Below, one piece after another: positions 23,241-32,569 of a DNA stretch of 64,000 bases (position 1 is the first letter of the stretch; every line of letters starts with the position of its first letter). The translations under genes were made by a program, and so were the position numbers. The notes under the pieces are model-generated. The model was not told the origin of the DNA and did no database searches. It was given only the letters and a program-made list of their open reading frames with translations. Source of the stretch: Diploscapter coronatus (Eukaryota > Nematoda > Chromadorea > Rhabditida > Rhabditidae). The stretch spans positions 82,855,201 through 82,919,200 of the forward strand of contig OZ038422.1 in NCBI GenBank assembly GCA_964036155.1, given 5' to 3'.

Positions 23241-25878
23241 CTAACTCTGAGTAGGCAGTGCATATTCCTCGATGTGCTGCTGCTGCTGCATGGGTGGATC
23301 GATGTAGCCGTTGACTCGGTTGACTTGACCGCATTGCTCGGACAGAGGCAAGGCCTCGAATGCATAGAGACTGTTGTTTCCGTCCGTGTAGTAGATCACA
23401 TTCGGGGGCGCGAATTGCATCCACGAGCAGGGTGCAGCTGAGTCGGGCTGTGGTAGGAGGGACGTGGTTGCTGGTTGCTGAAAGTAAGGAATTAGGATAT
23501 GCTAATTTTCACCAGTTTGCAAAAAAAATTAACAGTCAATGTTCCGAATGTTAATTTTGATTTTTTTCCTGACAAAATTGCTGAATGAAGATCACGGACC
23601 TTAACCTTCTTCCTGGTCTTTGTGAGTGCATTGAAGTCGAAGATGTTCTCGCTGTAGACAATGTTCTGCGTCTGTGTCTGATCGAAGCGGCACGCAGACT
23701 GGCCGCAGAACGAGTCCATCGGGTAAATGCAGGATGGGGATTGGTGTCGGGGGTACACAGCGCACTGCTCATTTGGCACACAACCCGAGCCAAACTGAAC
23801 AATAGTCTATTGTTTTAATTTTTACGACGTAAGATGCTGATTTTTGGAAGAACTTCATGAAATTGAAACAAAATGTCTTGGCATCAAGTGAAATCCTTTC
23901 TCTGAAAATCTCTGCATCGACTACCACCTGCTCTGCCAATCCAGCCATTTTCTGCATGGCAATCATTTCGTCGTTGTGGTAGCTTTCCAACAGAGCAGTC
24001 TCTTGTTCATCAGCATACTGAAACACATCCAAATCAATTTCTGCAATGCTATTTCATTTCATTCGACAAGTTGTATTTGACGGAATGACGAAACTACATT
24101 TCGTCTACTATCTCTCCCTACTCGTTACTACTTCATTCCGTCATTGTCGAATCCATCATTTATAGACCTGCTCTCAATCACTCACCGTCATGCTAGTGAT
24201 GTATCGGTTGTGGATGCGCTTGAGCGTTGGAAGGCCTTCATTCGACTGATTTGGTGGAGGAATGATTGTCGCAGAACGAAAATACGCCGTGTCTGAAATG
24301 TAGAATGATCAAAATGGTAAATTCTCATTGCGACTCTTTTCAAGTCAATTTAGTTCTGGCATGAAGTGGAAAGGCTTTTTGTAAAAGCCGTACATCTAAG
24401 AAATAGGTTTATTTATGGGTATAGGTTGGGTAGACTAGGCTGAACAGTATCTAGAAATGCTCTGCTCACGCTGCTTGTCATTTTGAGACCGAACATAGCC
24501 TGCCTTTCCATACCCTTATACTCTTTAAACAGACAGGCATGTATTTTTCACAAGCGTACAACTTTTACAAGAAGCCAATGAAGTCTTTTTGCTCAAAAGT
24601 TTAATGAATTAGATTTTTATCCAAATGAACTAGCCATTGCATTCGCCCATTCCTTACCAGGCAGGATGTGATACGGCGGTGCGAGTGGGAGATAGGATGA
24701 ATTGGAGCTGGTGTCGACTGAGAGCAGAGGGGGAATGAAGCTGGTAGAGTCCGTGGAGGAGGACAGGGAGCGCAGACGGGACGGCAGCGTGCCGATTGCT
24801 GAGAGAGGCGATGATTCCCGACGGCATATTTCGGCCTGAAAAGAAATCATATTTGAAATAGACAGTTTTTGTCAGTCATAGGTGATAAGGGTTTTTTCAG
24901 AGATTTTGGAAACAACGAAATTTTCTCGCAGCCTTTTCTCTTTGATTCAATTTTCCATACCAAGCTCTGCGTGTAGCGCCAATAGATGTCGGACAGAGTC
25001 GAGACGTTCGTGGGCGGCAGTCGGTTGGTCGGACGATCTGGACTGGGTCCTTCCACGAATGAACGGGGTTTGTGGTCCTGCAAAACTATTCCATTTTTAC
25101 AATTAGTCAGGGCTATTTGCCAATCCCAAAACCATAAGATTCTTAATCCACGAGAAGAGTCTTTTCCCATAATATTTCGTCTAGTTTGAGGACATGAGAT
25201 TTTTCATTGTGACAGTGAGCGACTTATACCTTTTCAGATTGGATCTTCTTGGGCTTCGTCAAACTGCACAGAAATCCCTTCAGGGTGATTCCGTTCTTCT
25301 TCGCGCCCAGAATGTAGTCGATCAGGTCGTCTGAAATTTTTTTCTTTATTTTCTAGCCTATACGAGTTTTGAAATGACTAAAATTTTCATTTTTAACTTT
25401 TCTTAACCTCTTTAATCGACCAAAAATGAAGTTCTGATGTAATGTTGACGAGTTTTGATGATCAGAAAGCAGATTTCTCAAAAATGCAACCAACAGAAAA
25501 AGTTTATCGTATTGAGAGGAAAGAGCATGTCGTCTCCTTCGTTCGTAAAAATACGTTTTTCTGCGGGTCTTTTGAGAAGTCTGTCAGAAGGTTGTTCTAC
25601 CATCATTATTTGGCGGTGCCTTCCTGCAGTCCTTCATGGGCGTGCCGACGGGAGAGAAGGACCCATTCATGAGCAGTCTGTAGGCAGACTCGATGTCGCC
25701 GTGTCTGCAGGTTGCCTCTTCCTCGGTCTCCGTTTCGTCTGGTTTCGATTCCTTCGGCAGCACTTCCATCTTCGTCGCTTCCTCTGCCTTTCCTCGTCGA
25801 TCCTCGCTGAATTGCACCAGGAACTGGCAGCCGTCGATGGGGCAGCAGTGCACGAATTTCACGGGAGCAAATCTCAAA
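23241..25878 (-). CDS. unknown Cys/Ser/Pro-rich protein (8 exons, 5' end open)
   Basis: Exons 25601-25878 (5' edge uncertain), 25230-25330, 24961-25077, 24658-24835, 24186-24292, 23928-24017, 23600-23794 and 23241-23477 (TAG) agree in phase throughout, about 390 residues. The first exon has a zinc-finger-like HCCPIDGCQF with a later CRHGD. The middle is Ser/Pro-rich and disordered. A later exon has GSGCVPNEQCAVYPRHQ, and further cysteines in CIYPMDSFCGQSAC. The C-terminus is Gln-rich (PPMQQQQHIEEY). There is no signal peptide or membrane segment in the part seen. The pattern suits an intracellular regulatory or scaffold protein. I do not recognise the family. Confidence 0.6.
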
Positions 25879-26159
25879 TGGTAATTTCATCATGGAGCCT
25901 CAGATTTCATTAAATTAATCATAATATTTTTGTACGATGAGGGCAATCTTCCCATTTTTATTTTTAACGTGAAAAAAGTACGGGACTTATCTCGCGTTCA
26001 TTTCAGAGTACATGCCATCTTGTCTTTGGGATATTCAAATTTCAAGACTCAAGATTATATATCCAACTAGACCAAAAGCTTATAGAAGGAATAAAAAATT
26101 AGCAAAGGAAAATGAAGACTTTTTGAGTTCACTAAAACAGGTTCAGGATTTAAGATAAT
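25879..26159. other. short spacer
   Basis: AT-rich DNA between the start of the minus-strand gene and the Polinton-like remnant. Nothing is recognised in it. Confidence 0.4.
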
Positions 26160-26400
26160 TCCTTCAAATTCAACTCAACAAAAAGACTAACATTATTAAC
26201 ATCGATAAAAATTTTATTAATATTCGCTAATTTTAAAATGATCTTATTTGGTCTATTTGTTATTTTATGATAAATAATTTGTCTTGATTCTATACTAATT
26301 AATAGACCTTGCTCATTTATTTCATAACCATCAAGTCCAAGCCTATAAATTAAATTTATTTTCTGCTCATTTCTAAATTACCGTCTAATTTTATTAATGC
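26160..26400 (-). pseudogene. decayed virus-like transposon coding fragment (probable Maverick/Polinton)
   Basis: On the minus strand an open stretch of about 60 codons (starting near LGLDGYEINEQG) is preceded, after stops, by ALIKLDGNLEM. The KLDG block resembles KLDGYLEIESKI at 30918-30955 on the other strand. The composition is strongly A/T with Asn/Ile/Lys codons, unlike the host exons around it. The link to Polintons rests on that similarity and on neighbouring remnants, and is tentative. Confidence 0.35.
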
Positions 26401-26417
26401 TACTTCATAATTCTTAT

Positions 26418-26505
26418 CCAAAAACTCTTGTGGAAATGAGTATTCACATATTGATTCATTGGAAGTTAGTTGCAATGTGAAATAAATAATTTATAATGGA
26501 AAAAA
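26418..26505 (+). pseudogene. remnant of a second caspase 3' end
   Basis: About 80 bp match 28428-28510, the read-through end of the caspase gene, at both DNA and protein level. CGNEYSHIDSLEVSCNVK and a stop here correspond to CENEYSKVDSLEASCDVK and a stop there. Nothing upstream resembles the caspase body, so this is the 3' stub of a partial duplication. Confidence 0.55.
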
Positions 26506-26581
26506 TTGTCGGATAATTAATGCTATTTTATAAAATTAGTTGAAAACTATTTATTTATCAACGAGGCACTACAAAATCAAT

Positions 26582-26780
26582 TTACTGTACAACATTATTT
26601 AGATTAGACTGGGGTAAGTCGAATAAATTAGCCAGTTTGGAAGAGGAAGAGCGTATAAAATTGAGAAGCAATCGGACCGCTACGGCACCTCTGTGCTTAT
26701 CGCTGATTTGTGTGTATTCGTGACTATTAAATAGGGGTGGTATGATAACAGGAGCCATTTTTCTTCTAAGAAAAAAAATT
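26582..26780 (-). pseudogene. possible transposase helix-turn-helix fragment
   Basis: A 60-codon minus-strand frame contains ISDKHRGAVAVRLLLNFIRS followed by KLANLFDLPQSNLNNVV, the rhythm of the N-terminal helix-turn-helix in Tc1/mariner-type transposases. No catalytic domain or terminal repeat is found nearby. Low confidence. Confidence 0.25.
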
Positions 26781-27123
26781 GAATGTCTCTGTTCCATAAT
26801 AATCCTATCCTATAAGCAACTGATAACACAGTCAATTATTAGTCAGAACACTACACGACACGATTTTTCACTTTTTGCTTGAGCGTATTATTCAACGTGT
26901 TTGAGATTGGAGAAGTGATCACTCAGCTAGCGACGTTTGCGGATACTCGATCTAATAAATTAAAGTTGGATCTCGTTCAAACGCTCTAGAGCCGCTGTAT
27001 CCACCGAAAGATCTGGCACTTCGGGTAGAAATGTTTTCCTTCTTTGAGTCGAGCATTACGTTTTGCTAGATGCAAACGTCAAAATTAGTATTTTGAAGCA
27101 ATAACTATTTAGATTCTAACGTA

Positions 27124-29227
27124 ATGACCACGTCCGATTACGAAAATCCCGAAAAGCATCTCCACGATGCAGATCGTCAAGTCGATGGTTCATGCCTAAG
27201 TGTACCGAAAGAACTTGAAGTCGAAGTCAGCATGTGCGGGACAACTGTTGCTAGCAAATTTTACAAAATAACTGTTGCTAGCGAACTTCCATACTATCAA
27301 AAAGACAAGGAGATGGTAAATCTTTAGCGACTTTGATAATTATTGGGTTGATTTAGATCTACAAGAACTTCTCTACGCCCAGAGGTCTCGTCCTCGTCAT
27401 CAACAACGAGAAATTCGACCATCTTGGAAAGCGAGATGGGACAAAAGTAGATGAAAAGAAACTGAAAAACTTGTTCGAGCAATTCGGATACAAAGTCAAA
27501 ATATTGAAAAACCGCACAGCCGAGGTTTGCTATTGCATTTCGAATTTTCGGCACCATAGCCTTTACTTCAGGAAATGATAGAAGACGCCAAAGAATTCGC
27601 CAAGAATATCGGCCACAAGAACGCGCAAAGTTGCATTGTCGTCGTTCTGTCGCACGGCGGTTATGACGAATTGTCTGGAAAGGATTGTTCACCATCAAAC
27701 GACGAAGAATTTAAAAAAGCTCGAATGAAAGAGAACTACGATCCAATAAATCACGGCCGAGTTAACATTCACACTTTTCTACGCTGTTTCAACTCCAAGA
27801 AGGCGCCGTTACTCGCCAACAAGCCGAAGCTCTTTTTCTTTCAAGCTTGTCGAGGAAGTGAGTGTCAAAGCTTAAAGTTTTGAACGAACTTCTCAACACC
27901 TTTCAGAGGACATAGACGAAGGCATACACGTCACTGACGACTATTTTTCGACCGACATTCCAAGATACAGCAACAATAAAACGCCGACTGAAGCCGACTT
28001 TATTGTGTGCTATGCGTCGGCACCAAGCTACGTATCAATTCGACAGTAAGGATTAACTGCGTTAATCAGCAAATCTGCCCACACGAGTACTAAGCTTTTA
28101 TTTTTATAGTCCTGATGATGGCTCATGGTTTGTGAACGCAATTTGTGAAGTGTTCAGTAAATTTGCAGCAGAAGAAGATTTATATTTTTTGTTGACAAGA
28201 GTAGGTGTTTTAATAAGTCTATTCGTTCGAATTAATTTAAAATTGCAGGTAAACAAACTAGTTGCAGAGCAAAACGGAAAAATTGGAGGCGGAATCCCCG
28301 TGAAACAGATTTCCGAGTTTTCAAGCCGCCTAACCAAGAGATTCTATTTCTTCCCTGGCATCAAGTCTGAAGGTTGGTGGTCTTTTTTGGCTCATAGAAT
28401 ATTCAGTCAATTCCTAAGCAGTCTCGAGAATTGTTGTGAAAATGAGTATTCAAAAGTTGATTCATTGGAAGCTAGTTGCGATGTGAAGTAGAGCATTTAT
28501 AATAGAGAGAAAAGTTGCAAACTTTTAAGTTTACGAAAAAGTAAATTGATTGGAATCCATGGTTATTGCTTAAGTTTTTCTTTGCTCGGCGCCAAGCTAT
28601 GAAATTGCTGGGTTGCTGCTATCGATCGTCGGCTAAAAACGGCGTTGATGACGTCAGGCCGATATCGGCGATCACATATCATGAGAAATGACAAGGCGTT
28701 TTTTTCAAACATTCAATTTTGCGAATATTTTCCTCGGTGAATAATCACGTCTTTCGTAACTGATTAAATGAAGATTTGTCTTATGCTTGTTCCAATTTAG
28801 TTGATTCTCTAATCGAACGATTCCAGGAAATTCGTTGAACATTTCACGTACTACTCACGACAACGATCAACCTCGATTCAACTTAGGGACGTACATCGTG
28901 AAAAGTGGAGATACAGGGACTAAGATCGCTGGAAAGTGCGGAATAACGTTCGAAGAACTTTCCGAACTGAATCCTGACACAGTTTGGGAAAACTTGATGC
29001 CAGGGAACTCGCTGAACATTTCACGTACTACTCACGACAACGATCAACCTCGGTCCAACTTAGAGACGTACGTCGTGAAAAGTGGAGATACGGGGATTAA
29101 GATTGCTGGAAAGTTCCGAATAACGTTCGAAAAACTTTCCGAACTGAATCCTGACATAGTTTGGGAAAACCTGGCGCCAGGAGATTCGTTAAACATTCCC
29201 AACGACCAGTCTCGACACGGCGTTTAA
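27124..29227 (+). CDS. caspase with C-terminal tandem LysM repeats
   Basis: Exons 27124-27315, 27357-27524, 27572-27857, 27907-28045, 28110-28200, 28249-28372 and 28827-29227 join in phase to 466 residues. The p20 domain starts after a short prodomain of about 60 residues (PRGLVLVINNEKF, then R-x-GTKVD). The catalytic His is in LSHGG (about H148) and the catalytic Cys in QACRG (about C213). The p10 part shows ADFIVCYASAP, GSWFVNAICEVF and LTKRFYFFPG. The last exon encodes two LysM units (YIVKSGDTGTKIAG and YVVKSGDTGIKIAG), a domain that binds peptidoglycan or chitin. The one-base phase at GAA|G joins the LysM exon exactly, producing the same GNSLNISR that links the two LysM units. A caspase-LysM protein could tie microbial glycan sensing to proteolysis or cell death; this is inference. 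Reading through at 28372 gives a 372-residue form without LysM. Confidence 0.75.
28826..29179 (+). repeat. two tandem 177-bp units encoding LysM domains
   Basis: Two head-to-tail copies (about 28826-29002 and 29003-29179) differ at few positions and each encode 59 residues beginning GNSLNISRTTHDNDQPR. A third unit starts (GDSLNIP) and then the frame ends. The near identity points to a recent duplication. Confidence 0.8.
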
Positions 29228-29404
29228 AATTCTTTTCTGGCCGTAATCGGCTTATATTAAAATTTATATTTATTATTGACACCTATTCATAATATAGGTC
29301 TGTTAAATGAAACTGTTGACATAACTAATTTTTCGTTCACATGATAAATGACAACAAGTTTTTACTAATCAATTAATAATTCCGATGACTATAGTCTTGG
29401 TGGG

Positions 29405-29565
29405 TATTGAGAGGCTTCGACTATTAATTTTGCCTGGAAGAGTATCTCTTATAAATACTTCTCTAAAATCTTGAATTTTGAATTCGTTTGATAGATTTAT
29501 AATGTCATGATTTGAAATTGGCTTAAATTGTTAATAAACACTTAAACGTTGATTTCGTCTATAAT
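29405..29565 (-). pseudogene. N-terminal fragment of a Maverick/Polinton protease
   Basis: On the minus strand it reads FIRDTLPGKIN preceded by a helical N-terminal part (NHDIINLSNEF), aligning with the N-terminal part of the remnant at 9600-9965; the DNA from 29433 onwards is also alike. The catalytic part that should follow is absent. It lies tail-to-tail with the LysM exon, as the 9.6-kb copy does with the M15-like gene. Confidence 0.55.
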
Positions 29566-29896
29566 TATGCTGTTAGAATTTTAAACGATGAACATGAACA
29601 TATTTTTAAAATGAAAATATTTATTATGCAAAAAGATTAAATATATTTTGTCCAATAATATGTAAGCTAAGAGAAAAGAGATACAATCAAAGAGAGTGAG
29701 AAGGAACCAGTATAGTTTGCATCTTCATGTCTAGTTCTAGACCTGAGACACACATATTAGAAGATTAGAGAAAGCAGAGAAAAAACTAAAAAAAACAATA
29801 GCAGAAAAGAAAAGAAGAAACACAAATTGCTTAAATATGCTTTCCGAGCAGATTAGAATTTATTTCTTTCGATAGATTCATAAGTTTACAAAATGT
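29566..29896. other. spacer, nothing recognised
   Basis: Purine-rich DNA (29660-29820) downstream of the SleB-type gene, on its 3' side. No gene or element is seen. Confidence 0.4.
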
Positions 29897-30298
29897 CTAA
29901 GGATTCTTACTCTTATAGAAAACATGATTCCCAATTCTTCGCACAACATTACAGTTGGCAACCCAAGCTGGATAACCCTCTTTGGCCGGATTGTTGTAAT
30001 GATCTGCCCCACCAGTTGGATCAGGACCACCAGATGCATAAATTTGGTTAGTCAATTGACGAATCCTTTCATAGACTTGTGGTTCATTGATGTCGATGTC
30101 ATCTCTGCCATTCCAGCATTCGAATTGATAGGAATGCAAGCAGACATCTCTTATCTTATTGCCACCCCAATATGACTTATTCATTCTAGCTCGGTTCTTG
30201 ATCACCCAAGCAACCCATGTCCATCCTTCTTCACCTTCACCTCTAGCTTCGGCATAGACAGTTTTTGCAAAAACTTCTTTTTCATCGACGGGAGGCAT
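29897..30298 (-). CDS. SleB/CwlJ-type cell-wall hydrolase (Hydrolase_2 family)
   Basis: Intronless frame of 133 residues. The motif AKTVYAEARGEGEEGWTWVA holds the catalytic Glu of the SleB/CwlJ family; it is followed by VIKNRAR, a Cys/Phe-rich FECWNGRDD block, DPTGGADHY and the terminal IGNHVFY, the usual order in this fold. These enzymes are lytic transglycosylases or amidases that open spore cortex or cell-wall peptidoglycan in bacteria. The domain is nearly complete. There is no signal peptide, so the protein would be cytosolic unless an upstream exon exists; a possible acceptor (CTGCTATAG) lies 3 bases before the ATG. Bacterial origin by horizontal transfer is likely. It sits 670 bp from the LysM-caspase gene, in convergent orientation, among Polinton debris. 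Confidence 0.8.
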   Translation of the reverse strand: MPPVDEKEVFAKTVYAEARGEGEEGWTWVAWVIKNRARMNKSYWGGNKIRDVCLHSYQFECWNGRDDIDINEPQVYERIRQLTNQIYASGGPDPTGGADHYNNPAKEGYPAWVANCNVVRRIGNHVFYKSKNP

Positions 30299-30889
30299 TT
30301 TCTATAGCAGTTATTCATTAGTAAGTATATCGTACATTTCTTTGAGAAATAGGAATTTCGAAAAATAAAAAATCAATGTGATCAGTAATCACTTTTTTAC
30401 TACAAAAAACTATCTAGCAATATTTTCAATAACAAACCTGTGAGTTCCTAGGATCCCCAGAGTAAGATTAAAATCTATGGGATTACCCGTCGAAGTTAAG
30501 TAGCTTTGTTATAAACCCTTAATTATAAATGATAAAACTAATTTTAGACTAGAAGGAAAAATGTTTAACAAAATAGAAAAAGTAGGATATTTAAGAAAAT
30601 TTCGTATTGTATAAAGAGAAGGGATATACAAGAGCATTAGAAAGGTTATTCGCGAAGATTTAACACAGAGCTCTAGAGAAGCGACAATGCAGGAGCAGAA
30701 TTAGGACCAAGACTGAAAGGGAGGAGTAATAGTGCTATCGATTGATGAGAGCCATTCGACGAAGGCTCTCTCGAATGTTCGCGAAGGGAAGGGAAGATTA
30801 TGAAAGCAAAATTTCGGCATCATTTCGTATGATTCATAAATTTTCAAGAATATTTTACTCTTATCCTTATTTAATTTTGGTTTTCTGGC

Positions 30890-31195
30890 AAACGAAGTAC
30901 AAAATAACAGTTATAAATTAGATGGTTATTTAGAAATTGAGAGTAAAATAACTAAATAAATTCTTCTACTCAATTAATAAAAGTGATCAAAATAATAATA
31001 GCATTAACGAAGATTATGTTATAGAAATTCCTGAAGATAACTATGATTTTAATAAATTAATGATTATAAAATTAAAAGAATTGCTCAAAAAGACAAAAAT
31101 TTTTTCAAAATTATACTAAATGATGATAATATTATTTTTAGTATAAGAGCTGAATATTATTTAATGGATTTTAGCCAAGAAAACTCTTTAGGAAT
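30890..31195 (+). pseudogene. decayed Maverick/Polinton minor-capsid-like fragment
   Basis: Blocks in different frames on the plus strand read KLDGYLEIESKI, then YVIEIPEDNYDFNKL, then FSIRAEYYLMDFSQENSLG. The IPE-x-NY-x-F and DFS-x-ENSLG blocks are typical of a capsid-associated protein of Maverick/Polinton elements. Several stops and frame changes separate the blocks. The fragment ends just before the mariner insertion. Identification is from motif memory only. Confidence 0.5.
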
Positions 31196-31266
31196 ATTCC
31201 AAACTTTTGTCAGCCACTGTATGTGCATATATTGATTGACTAGAAAAAGGTGGCAAATGTCCTATA

Positions 31267-32569
31267 CAGGGTGCGGACAAATTATGGAGGCACTTGCTAA
31301 AGCGTCGATTTTTCACGAAGTGCGCAGAGTTTACATGCTATTTTTATTTTTTCGTCATTACCATGCATTTCGTGATCATTTCCATATATTATTTACCATT
31401 GGTAGGTTTTCTATTCAGAATGGTAGCGCCGAGTTCAAAGCGATCTATTATCATCATATTGTATCAGGCTGGGAATCAAACGAAAGACATCGTCAAACTG
31501 ATGAAAATCAGTCGAACGATGGTCCAGAAGACTGTAAAACGGTTCAAAGAGATTGGATCTGCTGCTGACCGTCCGGGAAGAGGCAGAAAACGGAGTGCAA
31601 GGACGGAACAGAACAAGACAAGCTTCGTGAGATGATTCGACGAAATTCCCGAAGATCCATACGAAAAATGAGCAAAAAATTGAAAATCAACGAAAAATCG
31701 GTCAGAACCATCATCAGGAAGGACTTGAGACTCAACTCCTACAGAATCCAAAAAAGTCCACGAACTCACGGACAAAATGATGTCAAACAGACTTGAAAGA
31801 TACCAACAGTTTCCCAAGAGGCTTTCTTCGGCACGCTACAAAACGATTATTTTTTCGGATGAGGAAATATTCACAATGGAACTTTTCATGAATCGTCAAA
31901 ATGATCACATCCTGTCCCCAAACGTCTCCTCTGCTAATTCCAATGGCAAACTGATCGGAAGACGTGCTCATCCTCAGTCAATCCCGGTTTGGGCGGCTAC
32001 CGCCTATCATGGAAAGTCCTCCCTCGTGTTCGTCCCCCAGAACGCCAAGATCAACACCGAAACCTATCAAATCTTATTTAAAATAAAGCTCTTATTCCCT
32101 GGACCAAAATCCATTTTAAATCCTGTCCCTCCTGCTTTCAGCAGGATTCGGCTCCTTCCCACAAGTCAAAATCTACTCAATCCTTCTGCAAAATTCACTT
32201 CGCAGATTTCATCTCCTCTTCCGAATGACCCTCCAACAGCCCTGATTTGAACCCATTGGATTATTCCATTTGGTAATACTTTGAGACCAAGGCCTGCTCT
32301 ACTCCCCACAAAAGTTTCGGCTTCTTGAAGTCTTTCCTTGTCGAAGCATGAGACAAAATGTCCAATGACTAGTTGCGTGCCGTCATCGATGCCTTCCTCG
32401 AGCGACTCAAGGCCTGTATCAACGCTAAAGGCGGCCATTTCGAAAACTCTTAGTTGATTTTTTATCGTTATGTTATCAATAAATTATTTTTAAAATTTGA
32501 ACTCGATTACTTCAATATTTCGGGTTAAATCTCAATTTATCGGTGCCTCCATAATTTGTCCGCACCCTG
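31267..32569 (+). mobile_element. mariner-superfamily transposon, full length but dead
   Basis: CAGGGTGCGGACAAATTATG at the left end is repeated inverted at the right end (about 28 bp: CATAATTTGTCCGCACCCTG), with TA on both outer sides. The 1303-bp element encodes a decayed transposase. An N-terminal helix-turn-helix lies near 31420-31620, the first catalytic Asp is in IIFSDEEIF (31842-31868), then VWAATAYHGKSSLVFVPQNA, the second Asp in QQDSAPSH, and the third in SPDLNPLDY. The second and third Asp are 37 residues apart, the DD37D (maT-like) spacing. Frameshifts lie between the helix-turn-helix part and the catalytic part and around 32130, and stops replace expected Trp codons at least twice. 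Confidence 0.85.

Noticed and set aside
30440..30520. Short stretch resembling part of 5S rRNA (CCCGTCGAAGTTAAGTAGC)
   Set aside because: Only about 20 bases resemble the 5S core; the rest of the gene and a terminator are not found. It might be a SINE or pseudogene trace, but this is not supportable.
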